DNA of 64,000 nucleotides, taken from assembly GCA_001899285.1 (NCBI GenBank), contig MKWA01000024.1:124001-188000 (forward strand). The letters run 5' to 3'. This document shows positions 1-8,172 of the stretch, piece by piece. The translations under genes were made by a program, and so were the position numbers. The DNA is from Rhizobiales bacterium 64-17 (GTDB lineage Bacteria; Pseudomonadota; Alphaproteobacteria; Rhizobiales; Xanthobacteraceae). How positions within the stretch are numbered: the first letter of the stretch is position 1; each line of letters starts with the position of its first letter. Under the pieces are notes generated by a model. The model did no database searches, was not told the origin of the DNA, and was given only the letters and a program-made list of their open reading frames with translations.

Positions 1-1
1 C

Positions 2-2080
2 GCGCTGCTCGATCCACGTTCGATCGCCGTTCTCGGCGCGTCGGATCGCCCCGGGTCGATTGGTGATATCATTCTTGGATCGCTGCGCAAATGCGGCTTT
101 GCCGGTGACGTTTGGCCGATCAATCCGCGCTACAAGGAAATTCACGGTTTTTCCTGTTACGAGCATATCAGCCAGATTCCCGGCGCACCCGACGTTGTCG
201 CGATCTGTACCCGTGGCGATACTGCGCCGGCACATCTGAAAGACATACTGGCGGTCGGCGGCCGCTCTGCGGTGATCTACGACGGCGGCTTCTCGGAAAG
301 CGGCGACGAAGGTGCCGCACGCCAGCGCGAGATCACCCTGTTTTGCCGGGATAACGACATTGCCCTGTGCGGTCCGAACTGCATGGGAACGATCAATGTC
401 CATAGCGGCGCGACCACCTACAAACTCCCGTTGCTCGATACAGCGCGCCTGCGCGGCAATGTCGGGCTGATCTCGCAAAGCGGATCGATCACGATTGGTC
501 TGCTGGGAGATACGCGCCGGTTCGGATTTTCAACGGTGGTGTCCACTGGCAATGAAGCCGGATTGAAGGCGGCGGACTATGTCGATGCGCTGATCGACGA
601 TGAAAGAACCGGCGTCATCGCGCTCTTCATCGAAACGGCCCGCGATCCTGCGCGGTTTCGTGCGGCACTGGAGCGCGCCGCGAATGCCGACAAGCCGGTC
701 GTTGTGCTCAAGGTGGGTCGCAGTGCCCGCGCAGAGCAGGCGGTGAAGAGTCATACCGGCGGGCTTGCCGGCGAGTCGCGGATATTCTCGGAGATGCTGC
801 GCAAGGTTGCTGCCATTGAGGTCGCTGACATCGATGAGATGACGGAGGTTCTGGCTGCGCTGCAGGTGCGCAAGCGTCCGGCTGGCCGCCGCATCGCCGC
901 GGTGACCGGTTCGGGTGGCCAGGCTGAACTCGTTTTGGATATCGCGGAAGCTCATGCCGTGGATTTGCCCCCGCTGTCGGCGGCGAGCCGTGCCGAAGCG
1001 GAATCCGTCATCGGCCATCTCACGGGCGATGGCAATCCGATGGATGCCTGGGGCAACGGCGACGTTGCACGCAATCTCCCTCACGCGTTTTCTGTTCTCG
1101 ACCGCGATCCCAATTATGATGTGATCGTTCTCTGCAATGAGAATATCGATAATGCTCCGATCGGGCGTTCCGAAGCGGTGATGAAGTTGTTTTGTGTGTC
1201 GGCGCAAGCATCGTCGAAGCCACACTTCGCTCTCAACATGCGCCCCGGTTTGATGCACAGCGGTAATCTCGAACTCCTGCGTGAGGCGGGAGCCGGGATG
1301 CTTGGCGGCGCGCGCCAGGGCCTGGGTGCGATTGATCGTGTGGCTGTGTTTGAGCAGGCTCGCCGGCGTGCCAAAGCAGAAATGTCTTCCATCGAATCGA
1401 TCAGTCTTCCGGGTACAGGCACGGGCCGGACGATCAACGAATATGATTCCAAACAAATCCTTGCCCGCTACGGTTTGCAGGTCGGCGATGAGATGCTCGT
1501 GCAGACACCGGAGCAAGCGGTCGCCTTCGCAAACAGCATCGGCTGGCCAGTGGTTCTCAAGGTCGCGTCGGATGACATGCCGCACAAGACCGAGGTCGGC
1601 GCCGTCAAACTCGGTCTCAAGAGCGAAGCTGACCTGACAACTGCCTTCACGGAACTCGCCGGCACTGTCGCCAAAATCAAACCGAAGTCGCTGCGCGGCT
1701 ATCTCGTCCAGCCGATGGTTTCCAGCGGCGTTGAAGTTTTCATCGGGCTGAGACGTGATCCGGAATGGGGCATGACGATTCTGTTCGGTGTCGGTGGAGT
1801 TCTCATCGAACTGATCCGCGAAAGCGCGATGCGGTTGCTGCCGGTGTCGGCTGACGACATTGACCGGATGCTACGGGAGACGCGCGCCTGGCAATTGCTG
1901 TCCGGTGTGCGTGGGCAGCCACCGGCCGATATCGAGGCGCTCGCTGCGTGCATGGCAGCGGTGGCCCGCTTTGGCTTGGCCGCCGGCGACAGTCTCGCGG
2001 AACTCGATCTCAATCCGATCAAGGTGTTGCCGCGTGGGCAGGGTTGCCGCGTGCTCGACGCTTTGATTGTCACGTCGTGA
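2..2080 (+). CDS. Acyl-CoA synthetase, NDP-forming (acetate-CoA ligase family), 5' truncated
   Basis: The reading frame is open from the window edge, so the N-terminus is missing; 692 residues are visible. It starts inside a CoA-binding Rossmann domain (GASDRPGSIG at visible residues 12-21), followed by succinyl-CoA-ligase-like domains with KSHTGGLAG, whose His (visible residue 251) matches the phosphohistidine loop of this family. From about residue 478 there is a C-terminal ATP-grasp domain. Known members interconvert an acyl-CoA and an NDP with acid, CoA and NTP. The substrate cannot be told from sequence. A crotonase gene follows after 17 bp with a strong AGGAGA site, so the pair probably serves degradation of a carboxylic acid. 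Base composition is lower in GC than the genes beyond 4.3 kb. Confidence 0.88.
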   Translation, partial: ALLDPRSIAVLGASDRPGSIGDIILGSLRKCGFAGDVWPINPRYKEIHGFSCYEHISQIPGAPDVVAICTRGDTAPAHLKDILAVGGRSAVIYDGGFSESGDEGAARQREITLFCRDNDIALCGPNCMGTINVHSGATTYKLPLLDTARLRGNVGLISQSGSITIGLLGDTRRFGFSTVVSTGNEAGLKAADYVDALIDDERTGVIALFIETARDPARFRAALERAANADKPVVVLKVGRSARAEQAVKSHTGGLAGESRIFSEMLRKVAAIEVADIDEMTEVLAALQVRKRPAGRRIAAVTGSGGQAELVLDIAEAHAVDLPPLSAASRAEAESVIGHLTGDGNPMDAWGNGDVARNLPHAFSVLDRDPNYDVIVLCNENIDNAPIGRSEAVMKLFCVSAQASSKPHFALNMRPGLMHSGNLELLREAGAGMLGGARQGLGAIDRVAVFEQARRRAKAEMSSIESISLPGTGTGRTINEYDSKQILARYGLQVGDEMLVQTPEQAVAFANSIGWPVVLKVASDDMPHKTEVGAVKLGLKSEADLTTAFTELAGTVAKIKPKSLRGYLVQPMVSSGVEVFIGLRRDPEWGMTILFGVGGVLIELIRESAMRLLPVSADDIDRMLRETRAWQLLSGVRGQPPADIEALAACMAAVARFGLAAGDSLAELDLNPIKVLPRGQGCRVLDALIVTS

Positions 2081-2097
2081 ACTCAGGAGAAGGTTTG

Positions 2098-2922
2098 ATG
2101 GGCGAATTGGTAAAATACCGTGTCGAAGACAAGATCGGCTATGTGACGCTAAACCGTCCCGACAAACTGAATGCGTTGAATTTCGCTTTCAAGAACGAGA
2201 TCATCGAGGCGATCGAGAATGCGGATAAAGATCCCGCGGTTTCCGTCATCGTCCTGAATGCGGAAGGGCGCGCTTTCTCCGTTGGCTTCGATATCGGTGG
2301 TGGTGGTCCGGAGCGCGACAAGGGACGCGACGATCCGCTGCACTGGGATCCGCCGTTGCACAACAGTCTGGAAATGGCGCTGTCGCCATGGACGGCGACC
2401 AAACCGGTTATCGCATCGGTGCAAGGCTACGTGCTGGGTGGTGGCTGCGAACTTGCCATGATGTGCGACCTGACGATTGCTGCCGATGACGCCAAGTTCG
2501 GTGAACCCGAAGTCCGCTTCTCGCACGTCGGGCCTGTCGTCGTCATGCCCTGGATCATCGGGCTGAAGCGCGCGCGAGAGCTGCTCTATTTCGGGGACAT
2601 GATCGATGCGGAAACCGCATTGTCTTACGGCATGATCAATCGCGTGGTGCCGTTGGCCGAGTTGGGGGAGTATACCAAACGCTATGCGCGCCGTCTGGCG
2701 CTCATAGATCCGGTTGCGTTGCGCTGGGGGAAACGCTCAGTGAACCGTAGCGCTGAAGTGGCCGGGATGCGCTCGGCGCTCGAATCCGGTGTTGATGGCT
2801 TGGTCGCGCTCTATGCGGCTAAGACCGAAATCGGCAAGCAATTCGATCATCTCGTGAATGAAAAAGGGCTGAAGGCCGCGCTTGATTGGCGTGCCGGCCA
2901 GTTCAAAGAGTTCAAGATTTGA
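2098..2922 (+). CDS. Enoyl-CoA hydratase/isomerase (crotonase) family protein
   Basis: This 274-residue protein is a crotonase-fold enzyme acting on an acyl-CoA thioester. It begins MGELVKYRVEDK at an ATG preceded by AGGAGAAGG; an upstream in-frame start lies inside the previous gene and has no such site. The two oxyanion-hole segments are visible: EGRAFSVGFD near residues 58-67 and GYVLGGGCELAM near 109-120. GEPEVRF follows and carries the Glu expected at one catalytic position. The gene sits in an operon between an acyl-CoA synthetase and an ABC ATPase, which suggests a beta-oxidation-type step on a synthetase product. Hydratase and isomerase cannot be separated here. Confidence 0.9.
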   Translation: MGELVKYRVEDKIGYVTLNRPDKLNALNFAFKNEIIEAIENADKDPAVSVIVLNAEGRAFSVGFDIGGGGPERDKGRDDPLHWDPPLHNSLEMALSPWTATKPVIASVQGYVLGGGCELAMMCDLTIAADDAKFGEPEVRFSHVGPVVVMPWIIGLKRARELLYFGDMIDAETALSYGMINRVVPLAELGEYTKRYARRLALIDPVALRWGKRSVNRSAEVAGMRSALESGVDGLVALYAAKTEIGKQFDHLVNEKGLKAALDWRAGQFKEFKI

Positions 2923-3992
2923 CCACGCCTTATATCGAACTGACGAATGTGGTGCGATCCTACGACGGGCGAACGCGTGCCGTCGATGGGATCAATTTGT
3001 CGGTGGCGAAGGGCGAGTTCATCACCTTTCTTGGACCGTCCGGCTCTGGAAAGACGACGACGCTGATGATGCTTGCCGGCTTCGAAGAGCCGGATTCCGG
3101 CGGTATCATGCTGGCCGGAAACGACATTACTCATGTGCGATCCTGGAAACGCAATATCGGTGTCGTCTTCCAGAACTATGCGTTATTCCCGCATATGACT
3201 GTTCGCAAGAACGTTGCCTTCCCGTTGGAGATGCGCAAGGTCGACGCAGCGACCATCGGCAGCAAGACGACTGAAGCGCTGGCGCTTGTCGGTCTGACAG
3301 ATTTCGCGGAGCGCTATCCGACACAGTTATCCGGCGGCCAGCAGCAGCGCGTCGCCCTGGCGAGAGGTCTTGTCTTTGAGCCCGATGTCCTGCTGCTCGA
3401 CGAACCACTCGGCGCGCTCGACAAGAATTTGCGCGAACATATGCAGGTGGAATTGAAGAGGATCCATCGCGAGGTTGGCATCACGATGATCTACGTGACC
3501 CATGACCAAAGCGAGGCGATGACGATGTCGGATCGCGTCGTTGTGTTTCGGGGCGGCAAGATAGAGCAGGTGGGGAAACCGATCGAGCTTTATGACAGGC
3601 CGAAGACGCGCTTCGTCGCTGAATTTATTGGCGACAGCAATATCCTGGATTTGAGCAGCGTGAACCAGCACGAAGGCTGGGTTGAGCATCAGTCGATCGG
3701 CCGGATCAAGGTGCAGCATTTCAATCCGTCGCCTTCGACGGAACCAAGGTATCTTCTCGTCAGGCCGGAAGAGCTCGTGACGCTCCCTGATGGGGTAGAG
3801 CCCCCTGATAACAGTTTCACGATCGAAATTGGGACGATCATTCACTATGGCAATGAAAGTGTCATGATCGGCTCGATCCCAGGTACAGATGTTTCGCTAC
3901 GAGTACGCGTTAGCGCTCGCGCTGGCCGCGATTTACCGGACAGAGGCTTGATCCGCGTTGGCTGGTCGGCAACGAATGGATATGTTGTCTGA
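2919..3992 (+). CDS. ABC transporter ATP-binding protein (spermidine/putrescine-type, with TOBE domain)
   Basis: The ATPase has 357 residues: Walker A GPSGSGKT (39-46), signature LSGGQQQ (137-143), Walker B VLLLDEP (157-163), an H-loop THDQSEAM, and a C-terminal extension of about 110 residues matching the TOBE domain of importer ATPases. I place the start at a TTG that overlaps the preceding stop as TTGA. The alternative ATG 33 bp upstream would read through the end of the crotonase gene. No permease or binding protein gene follows, so partners probably lie upstream of the window. The likely cargo is a polyamine, a carboxylate or another small organic substrate linked to the adjacent acyl-CoA genes (inference). 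Confidence 0.88.
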   Translation: MTTPYIELTNVVRSYDGRTRAVDGINLSVAKGEFITFLGPSGSGKTTTLMMLAGFEEPDSGGIMLAGNDITHVRSWKRNIGVVFQNYALFPHMTVRKNVAFPLEMRKVDAATIGSKTTEALALVGLTDFAERYPTQLSGGQQQRVALARGLVFEPDVLLLDEPLGALDKNLREHMQVELKRIHREVGITMIYVTHDQSEAMTMSDRVVVFRGGKIEQVGKPIELYDRPKTRFVAEFIGDSNILDLSSVNQHEGWVEHQSIGRIKVQHFNPSPSTEPRYLLVRPEELVTLPDGVEPPDNSFTIEIGTIIHYGNESVMIGSIPGTDVSLRVRVSARAGRDLPDRGLIRVGWSATNGYVV

Positions 3993-4279
3993 CTAAACCG
4001 TTTTATCAGTGAGCATTGCGGGCCCTGACAACAGCGCTAACCCGCTGAAGCGCGATCCTCCAGCAAATATGATGATACGCGTCGCTAAAACTTCGCGGCG
4101 CCCCATTTTGGTGATCAGCACTTAAACACAGCATCGTCGGTGTCGGTCGCATCCTAGCGGCGATGGTCAGCGATGGCCGAGAGGCTCTCCGACTCGCCCT
4201 TGCGCGACGCCTTGTCCGCGTGAGGCTGTCACTCCACGGTAGAGCACGTTGCAGACGACGCTCGGCAGGGTGAACTCCC
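3993..4279. other. Non-coding gap between convergent genes
   Basis: These 287 bp separate the ABC ATPase from the convergent CysZ-like gene. I see no convincing ORF, RNA gene, perfect terminator hairpin or long repeat. Composition changes here: the genes to the left are visibly poorer in GC than those to the right. It may mark the edge of an accessory segment, but no att site or tRNA fragment was recognised. Confidence 0.5.
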
Positions 4280-5014
4280 TCACGCTCGCTTCGGTTCGAT
4301 CAGTTCAATGCGCGGACCGGCGAGCCGCTTGTAGACATGCACCGCCAGCGCGGTGGCGAACAGCGGCGTCGCCAGATTGACGATCGGGATCGACACGAAC
4401 GCCGCCATGGCGAGGCCGGCCATGAACACCGTGCCGCGATGCAGGCGTCGCAGCGCTTTGGCGTCGGTCGGCGGCATAAACCGCATCGCCACCAGCTCGA
4501 AATATTCGCGGCCGAGCAGATAAGCGGTTGCGAAAAAGAAAATGAACACGCCGAGGCCGGCGAACAGCAGGAACGGCAGCGCGACGAGATAGACCAGCAA
4601 GGCAAGCAGCGCGGTCTTGCTACCCTCGAGGGTGGCACGGCCGAGCGGCAGCGCACGGCCGAACGGCTCGGCCGGATAGTGCTCGCGTTCGACGTGTTCG
4701 GCGATCTCGTCGACGAAGAAGCTGCCGACGAAGGCCGTCACTGCCGGCATCAGGAAGATGCCACCGAGCAGGATGCCGAGGCTCGCGGCGATGGAGACGA
4801 TCCATACCAGCACGTCCCATGCGGCATGCGGCGCGACGCCGGTGGTCACCTCGGCCCAGCCGGCACCAGTGGTGGCGAGCCAGGAGAACACGCGTTGCAG
4901 GCTGATACCGATCAGGACGATCAGCAGGAGCGCCAGGCCGACCGCTTTCAGCAAAATCCGCCGGAACGGCGGCGTGCCCATCTGGGCAATGGCCTTCACC
5001 AGTGCGTCGAACAT
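4280..5014 (-). CDS. EI24/CysZ-like integral membrane protein
   Basis: This 244-residue, very hydrophobic protein has about four membrane stretches (near residues 22-45, 69-99, 133-165 and 200-220). It fits the EI24/CysZ family, whose E. coli member takes up sulfate. The start MFDALVKAIAQM and the conserved middle region (FLMPAVTAFVGSFFVDEIAE) resemble alphaproteobacterial proteins often named 'sulfate transporter family protein'. No sulfate assimilation gene is nearby, so the sulfate role is only a family inference. The upstream neighbour on the same strand is a YiiX-like hydrolase, 49 bp away, so the two may be co-transcribed. Confidence 0.75.
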   Translation of the reverse strand: MFDALVKAIAQMGTPPFRRILLKAVGLALLLIVLIGISLQRVFSWLATTGAGWAEVTTGVAPHAAWDVLVWIVSIAASLGILLGGIFLMPAVTAFVGSFFVDEIAEHVEREHYPAEPFGRALPLGRATLEGSKTALLALLVYLVALPFLLFAGLGVFIFFFATAYLLGREYFELVAMRFMPPTDAKALRRLHRGTVFMAGLAMAAFVSIPIVNLATPLFATALAVHVYKRLAGPRIELIEPKRA

Positions 5015-5063
5015 CGTGATCTCCTCTGCCGGCAGGCAGAGTTAAGAACAGGATGGCGGCAAA

Positions 5064-5858
5064 TCAAGCCGCTGCAGCGGCCGGCGCGGGAGTGAGGGGA
5101 ACGGCCTGCGGTGCGGCCGTCTGCCGGTCGCTCCACTGCATCGCTTTGTAGTCGAAGCCGCCGGCGAGTGTCGGCTTCACCACCTCGAAATAGGGCGAAA
5201 TGTCGAAATCGCGCGGCGCGTAAAGCGAGGAATGACGGATTTCCATCAGCTCGCGCTGCATCTCCGCGTCGCGCGTTACGGTCGGCAGGATTGGATAGCG
5301 TACGGCTTCGAACGACTGCGCGATCAGCGCCGAGCAGATGATCCGCGTCGGATGGCCGGAACCGAGCGCCAGCATGCGGCGGCGGAACCGGCGCGGGATC
5401 GGCAGCGGGATCAGATAGCGCATCAAATCGATGATGTTTTTCACATCATAGTCGAAGCCGATGCGCTCGGCCGCATAGGTGCAGACGCGTACGCGATCCT
5501 CGGCAGTGAGACTGGTCGGCCGGCAGACGCGCGTGTGGCATTTGAAGTATTTCGACAGCGGCGCGGCGACCACGCCCTGGCCGATATTGGCTTCCACCAG
5601 AACGAGTGGCTCGCCGTCGGCGGTGGTGCGATCGCCGACCGGGCCGGTGTAAAGCGCCGCATGCGACCATGTCGACTGCGTCAGATATTTGATGATGCCG
5701 GAAATCTTGTTGGTGCCTTCGACCAGCAGCACGTCGCCGGGTCGCAGCACGGCGCGCAGCGCCTCCGGATCGCTCGGTGTGAAAGGCGTGTAGTCGGTCT
5801 CGCGCCGGTCGAGATACCGGGCCATCAAGCCGCCGACATGATCAAGCACGAAACTCAT
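5064..5858 (-). CDS. YiiX/YebB-like NlpC/P60-type cysteine hydrolase
   Basis: This 264-residue protein has the permuted papain-like layout of the YiiX/YebB group. RPGDVLLVEG (39-48) and TWSHAALY with His66 come first, and RIICSALIAQS with Cys174 comes late; these are the probable catalytic pair. The family hydrolyses amide or thioester-like bonds in peptides or lipids, and the physiological substrate is unknown. There is no clear signal peptide, so it may act in the cytoplasm. The C-terminus is an Ala/Pro-rich tail. It is divergent from the amine-oxidase gene, sharing a gap of about 220 bp. Confidence 0.75.
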   Translation of the reverse strand: MSFVLDHVGGLMARYLDRRETDYTPFTPSDPEALRAVLRPGDVLLVEGTNKISGIIKYLTQSTWSHAALYTGPVGDRTTADGEPLVLVEANIGQGVVAAPLSKYFKCHTRVCRPTSLTAEDRVRVCTYAAERIGFDYDVKNIIDLMRYLIPLPIPRRFRRRMLALGSGHPTRIICSALIAQSFEAVRYPILPTVTRDAEMQRELMEIRHSSLYAPRDFDISPYFEVVKPTLAGGFDYKAMQWSDRQTAAPQAVPLTPAPAAAAA

Positions 5859-6079
5859 GAGCCCCGCGTCCCCGGCGCAAAGGCGTCTGCGTCTTCTTGC
5901 GCTATATGCGCAATTCCTGACGCATTGGTCGTTGCGTCGAGATTACGCATGAAGGCATTGCGATTTGGTTCATGTCGCCGCGTGGCAACCGCTGCGTTGA
6001 CCATGCGTTAGCCATCGGATTTGCGATGAATCAAGGGTTCGGGCAGAGTAGACCGACCTCCGGAAACCGTTTGGATACT

Positions 6080-7501
6080 ATGACGACAATTAGCCGTCGT
6101 TCTTTTCTTGCCGGGTCGGCCGCGTTTGCAGCGGTGCCGGCCTTCGAACCGGCGCTTAATCCGGCGCTTGGTGCTGTGCCGGCCTCGGGCGAAGTGGATG
6201 TGGTGATTATCGGCGCGGGAGCCGCCGGCATCGCCGCCGCGCGCCGCGTCGCCGCCGCTGGACGGCGTTTCGCATTGATCGAGGCGTCGAACCGGATCGG
6301 TGGGCGCGCGTTCACCGACACCCGTAGTCTCGGCGCACCGTTCGATCGTGGTGCGCATGCGCTCTACGCCGCCGACACCAATCCGCTGCTGCCGCTCGCC
6401 GCTCGTGCCGGTTTCGAGACATCGGTGGGTCCGCGCCTGCAGAAGCTGCGAGTCGGTCGCCGTTTCGGCCGCGAGGGCGAGATCGAGGATTTCCTGGCGT
6501 CGGTGTTTCGCTCGCGCCGCGCCATCGCCGATGCGGTGCGCGGCAAGAGCGATATCGCGGCGGCGCGCGTGCTGCCGAAGGATCTGCTCGACGACTGGAA
6601 ACCGACGGTGGATTTCGTGCTCGGCGCCTATGGCACAGGGCGTGATCTTGCCGACCTCTCGGCGCTCGATCTGTCGCGGATGATGGAGCGCGACAGCCCA
6701 ACTTATGTGCGGCGCGGGCTCGGCGCGCTGATCGCCAAACTGGGCGAGGGCGTGCCGGTGCAACTCTCGACGCCGGCGACGAAGATCGAATGGCTAAAGA
6801 CGCTGGAAGTGGAAACCGAACGTGGCAAGCTGCGCGCGCGGACGGTGATCGTCACCGCATCGGCAAGCGTGCTCGCCGCCGGCAAGATCAAGTTCACGCC
6901 GGAACTGCCGAAGAGCTATGTGGACGCTTTCGCCCGGCTCAAGCTCGGCAGCCGCGATCATATTGGCCTCGAGGTGAGCGGTAATCCGTTCGGTCTGGCC
7001 GCGAACGACCTCGTTTTCCAGAAAGCCGCCAGCGCCCGCACCGGCGCATTGCTAGCGCATGTCAACGGCAGCAGCGTCTGCGTCGTCGATGTCGGCGGCA
7101 AGTTCGGGGCGGAGCTTGCGGCGCAGGGCGAAGCGGCGATGACTGATTTTGCCGTGTCGTGGCTTGCCGATCTGTATGGCAGCGAGGTGAAGTCTGCGGT
7201 CAAGCGGCAGGCAGTCACGCGCTGGAATGAGGAGCCGTGGATTATGGGCGCGATCGCTTCCGCCTCGCCGGGTGGCGATGGCGCGCGTAAGCAGCTGGCC
7301 GCGCCGGTGCGCGAGCGGGTCTGGTTCGCCGGCGATGCGGTGCACGATACGCTGGGCGGCACCGTCGCGGGCGCGTGGGAGAGCGGCACGCGTGCGGCGG
7401 AAGCCGCGTTGCGCAAGATCGGCGCGCTCAAGGATGAGAAGCCGGAGACGAAGCCGACGCGCGGTCGGGAGCGGACCCGGCGCCGCAATCGCGATCAATG
7501 A
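6080..7501 (+). CDS. Tat-exported FAD-dependent amine oxidase
   Basis: This 473-residue flavoprotein begins at MTTISRRSFLAGS, a twin-arginine signal (SRRSFLAG at 5-12), which decides the start over a longer frame opening at 5972. A dinucleotide-binding motif IIGAGAAG follows at 43-50, then the NRIGGRAFT segment typical of monoamine oxidases. Near the C-terminus are WFAGDAVHD and GGTVAGAWESG, which contact FAD in this family. The product is therefore predicted to be a folded flavin oxidase of a primary amine or similar substrate, exported to the periplasm. A basic Arg-rich tail ends the protein. Its stop overlaps the next start (ATGA), implying translational coupling with the Dph6-like gene. 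Confidence 0.85.
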   Translation: MTTISRRSFLAGSAAFAAVPAFEPALNPALGAVPASGEVDVVIIGAGAAGIAAARRVAAAGRRFALIEASNRIGGRAFTDTRSLGAPFDRGAHALYAADTNPLLPLAARAGFETSVGPRLQKLRVGRRFGREGEIEDFLASVFRSRRAIADAVRGKSDIAAARVLPKDLLDDWKPTVDFVLGAYGTGRDLADLSALDLSRMMERDSPTYVRRGLGALIAKLGEGVPVQLSTPATKIEWLKTLEVETERGKLRARTVIVTASASVLAAGKIKFTPELPKSYVDAFARLKLGSRDHIGLEVSGNPFGLAANDLVFQKAASARTGALLAHVNGSSVCVVDVGGKFGAELAAQGEAAMTDFAVSWLADLYGSEVKSAVKRQAVTRWNEEPWIMGAIASASPGGDGARKQLAAPVRERVWFAGDAVHDTLGGTVAGAWESGTRAAEAALRKIGALKDEKPETKPTRGRERTRRRNRDQ

Positions 7502-8166
7502 GCCGCGCAAAGGCGTGGATTGCCTGGTCGAGCGGCAAGGACAGCGCTTTCGCACTGCATGTGGCGCGCAGGATGCTTGATTGCGAGATCGTCGGCGCGC
7601 TGACGACCGTCACCGATACATTCCAGCGTGTCAGCATTCATGGGGTGCGCGAGGAAGTGCTGCGCGCGCAATGCGACGCGGCGGGCCTGCCGCTGCGGAT
7701 CGTGTCGATCCCTTATCCATGTCCGAACGAGATCTATGAGCAGGCGATGGCCGCGGCGATGGTAGCGGCGCGCGGAGACGGCGTGACACAGATGATTTTC
7801 GGCGATCTGTTCCTGGCGGATATCCGTGCCTATCGCGAGCAGAAGCTGGCCGGCACCGGCATCGCACCCGTGTTTCCGCTCTGGGGACGGGAGACAGCCG
7901 AACTGGCACGCGAGATGACCGCGGCCGGGCTGGAGGCCACCATCGCCGCGGTCGATTGCAAGGTGCTGACCGCAGATTTCGCCGGTCGCACGTTCGATGC
8001 AGCGACTCTGGCGGCCCTGCCACCGAATGTCGACCCGTGTGGCGAGAACGGCGAGTTTCACACCTGCGTCAGCGGTGGGCCGATGTTCGCGCGGCGCATT
8101 CCGTTGCGGCGCGGCGAGACCGTCATGCGTGACGGCTTCGCCTATGCCGATCTGATGCTAACGTAA
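7498..8166 (+). CDS. Dph6-like ATP pyrophosphatase (PP-loop, adenine nucleotide alpha hydrolase)
   Basis: The protein has 222 residues with an N-terminal PP-loop (SSGKDS at 11-16) and the family-typical GDLFLADIRAYRE and GENGEFHT blocks. In eukaryotes and archaea this fold amidates diphthine on elongation factor 2. Bacteria lack diphthamide, so the bacterial members must amidate or adenylate something else, and the substrate is unknown. Translation is coupled to the upstream amine oxidase by an ATGA overlap. The gene ends 6 bp from the convergent pheT stop, leaving no room for a terminator. Confidence 0.85.
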   Translation: MSRAKAWIAWSSGKDSAFALHVARRMLDCEIVGALTTVTDTFQRVSIHGVREEVLRAQCDAAGLPLRIVSIPYPCPNEIYEQAMAAAMVAARGDGVTQMIFGDLFLADIRAYREQKLAGTGIAPVFPLWGRETAELAREMTAAGLEATIAAVDCKVLTADFAGRTFDAATLAALPPNVDPCGENGEFHTCVSGGPMFARRIPLRRGETVMRDGFAYADLMLT

Positions 8167-8172
8167 GAGAGA

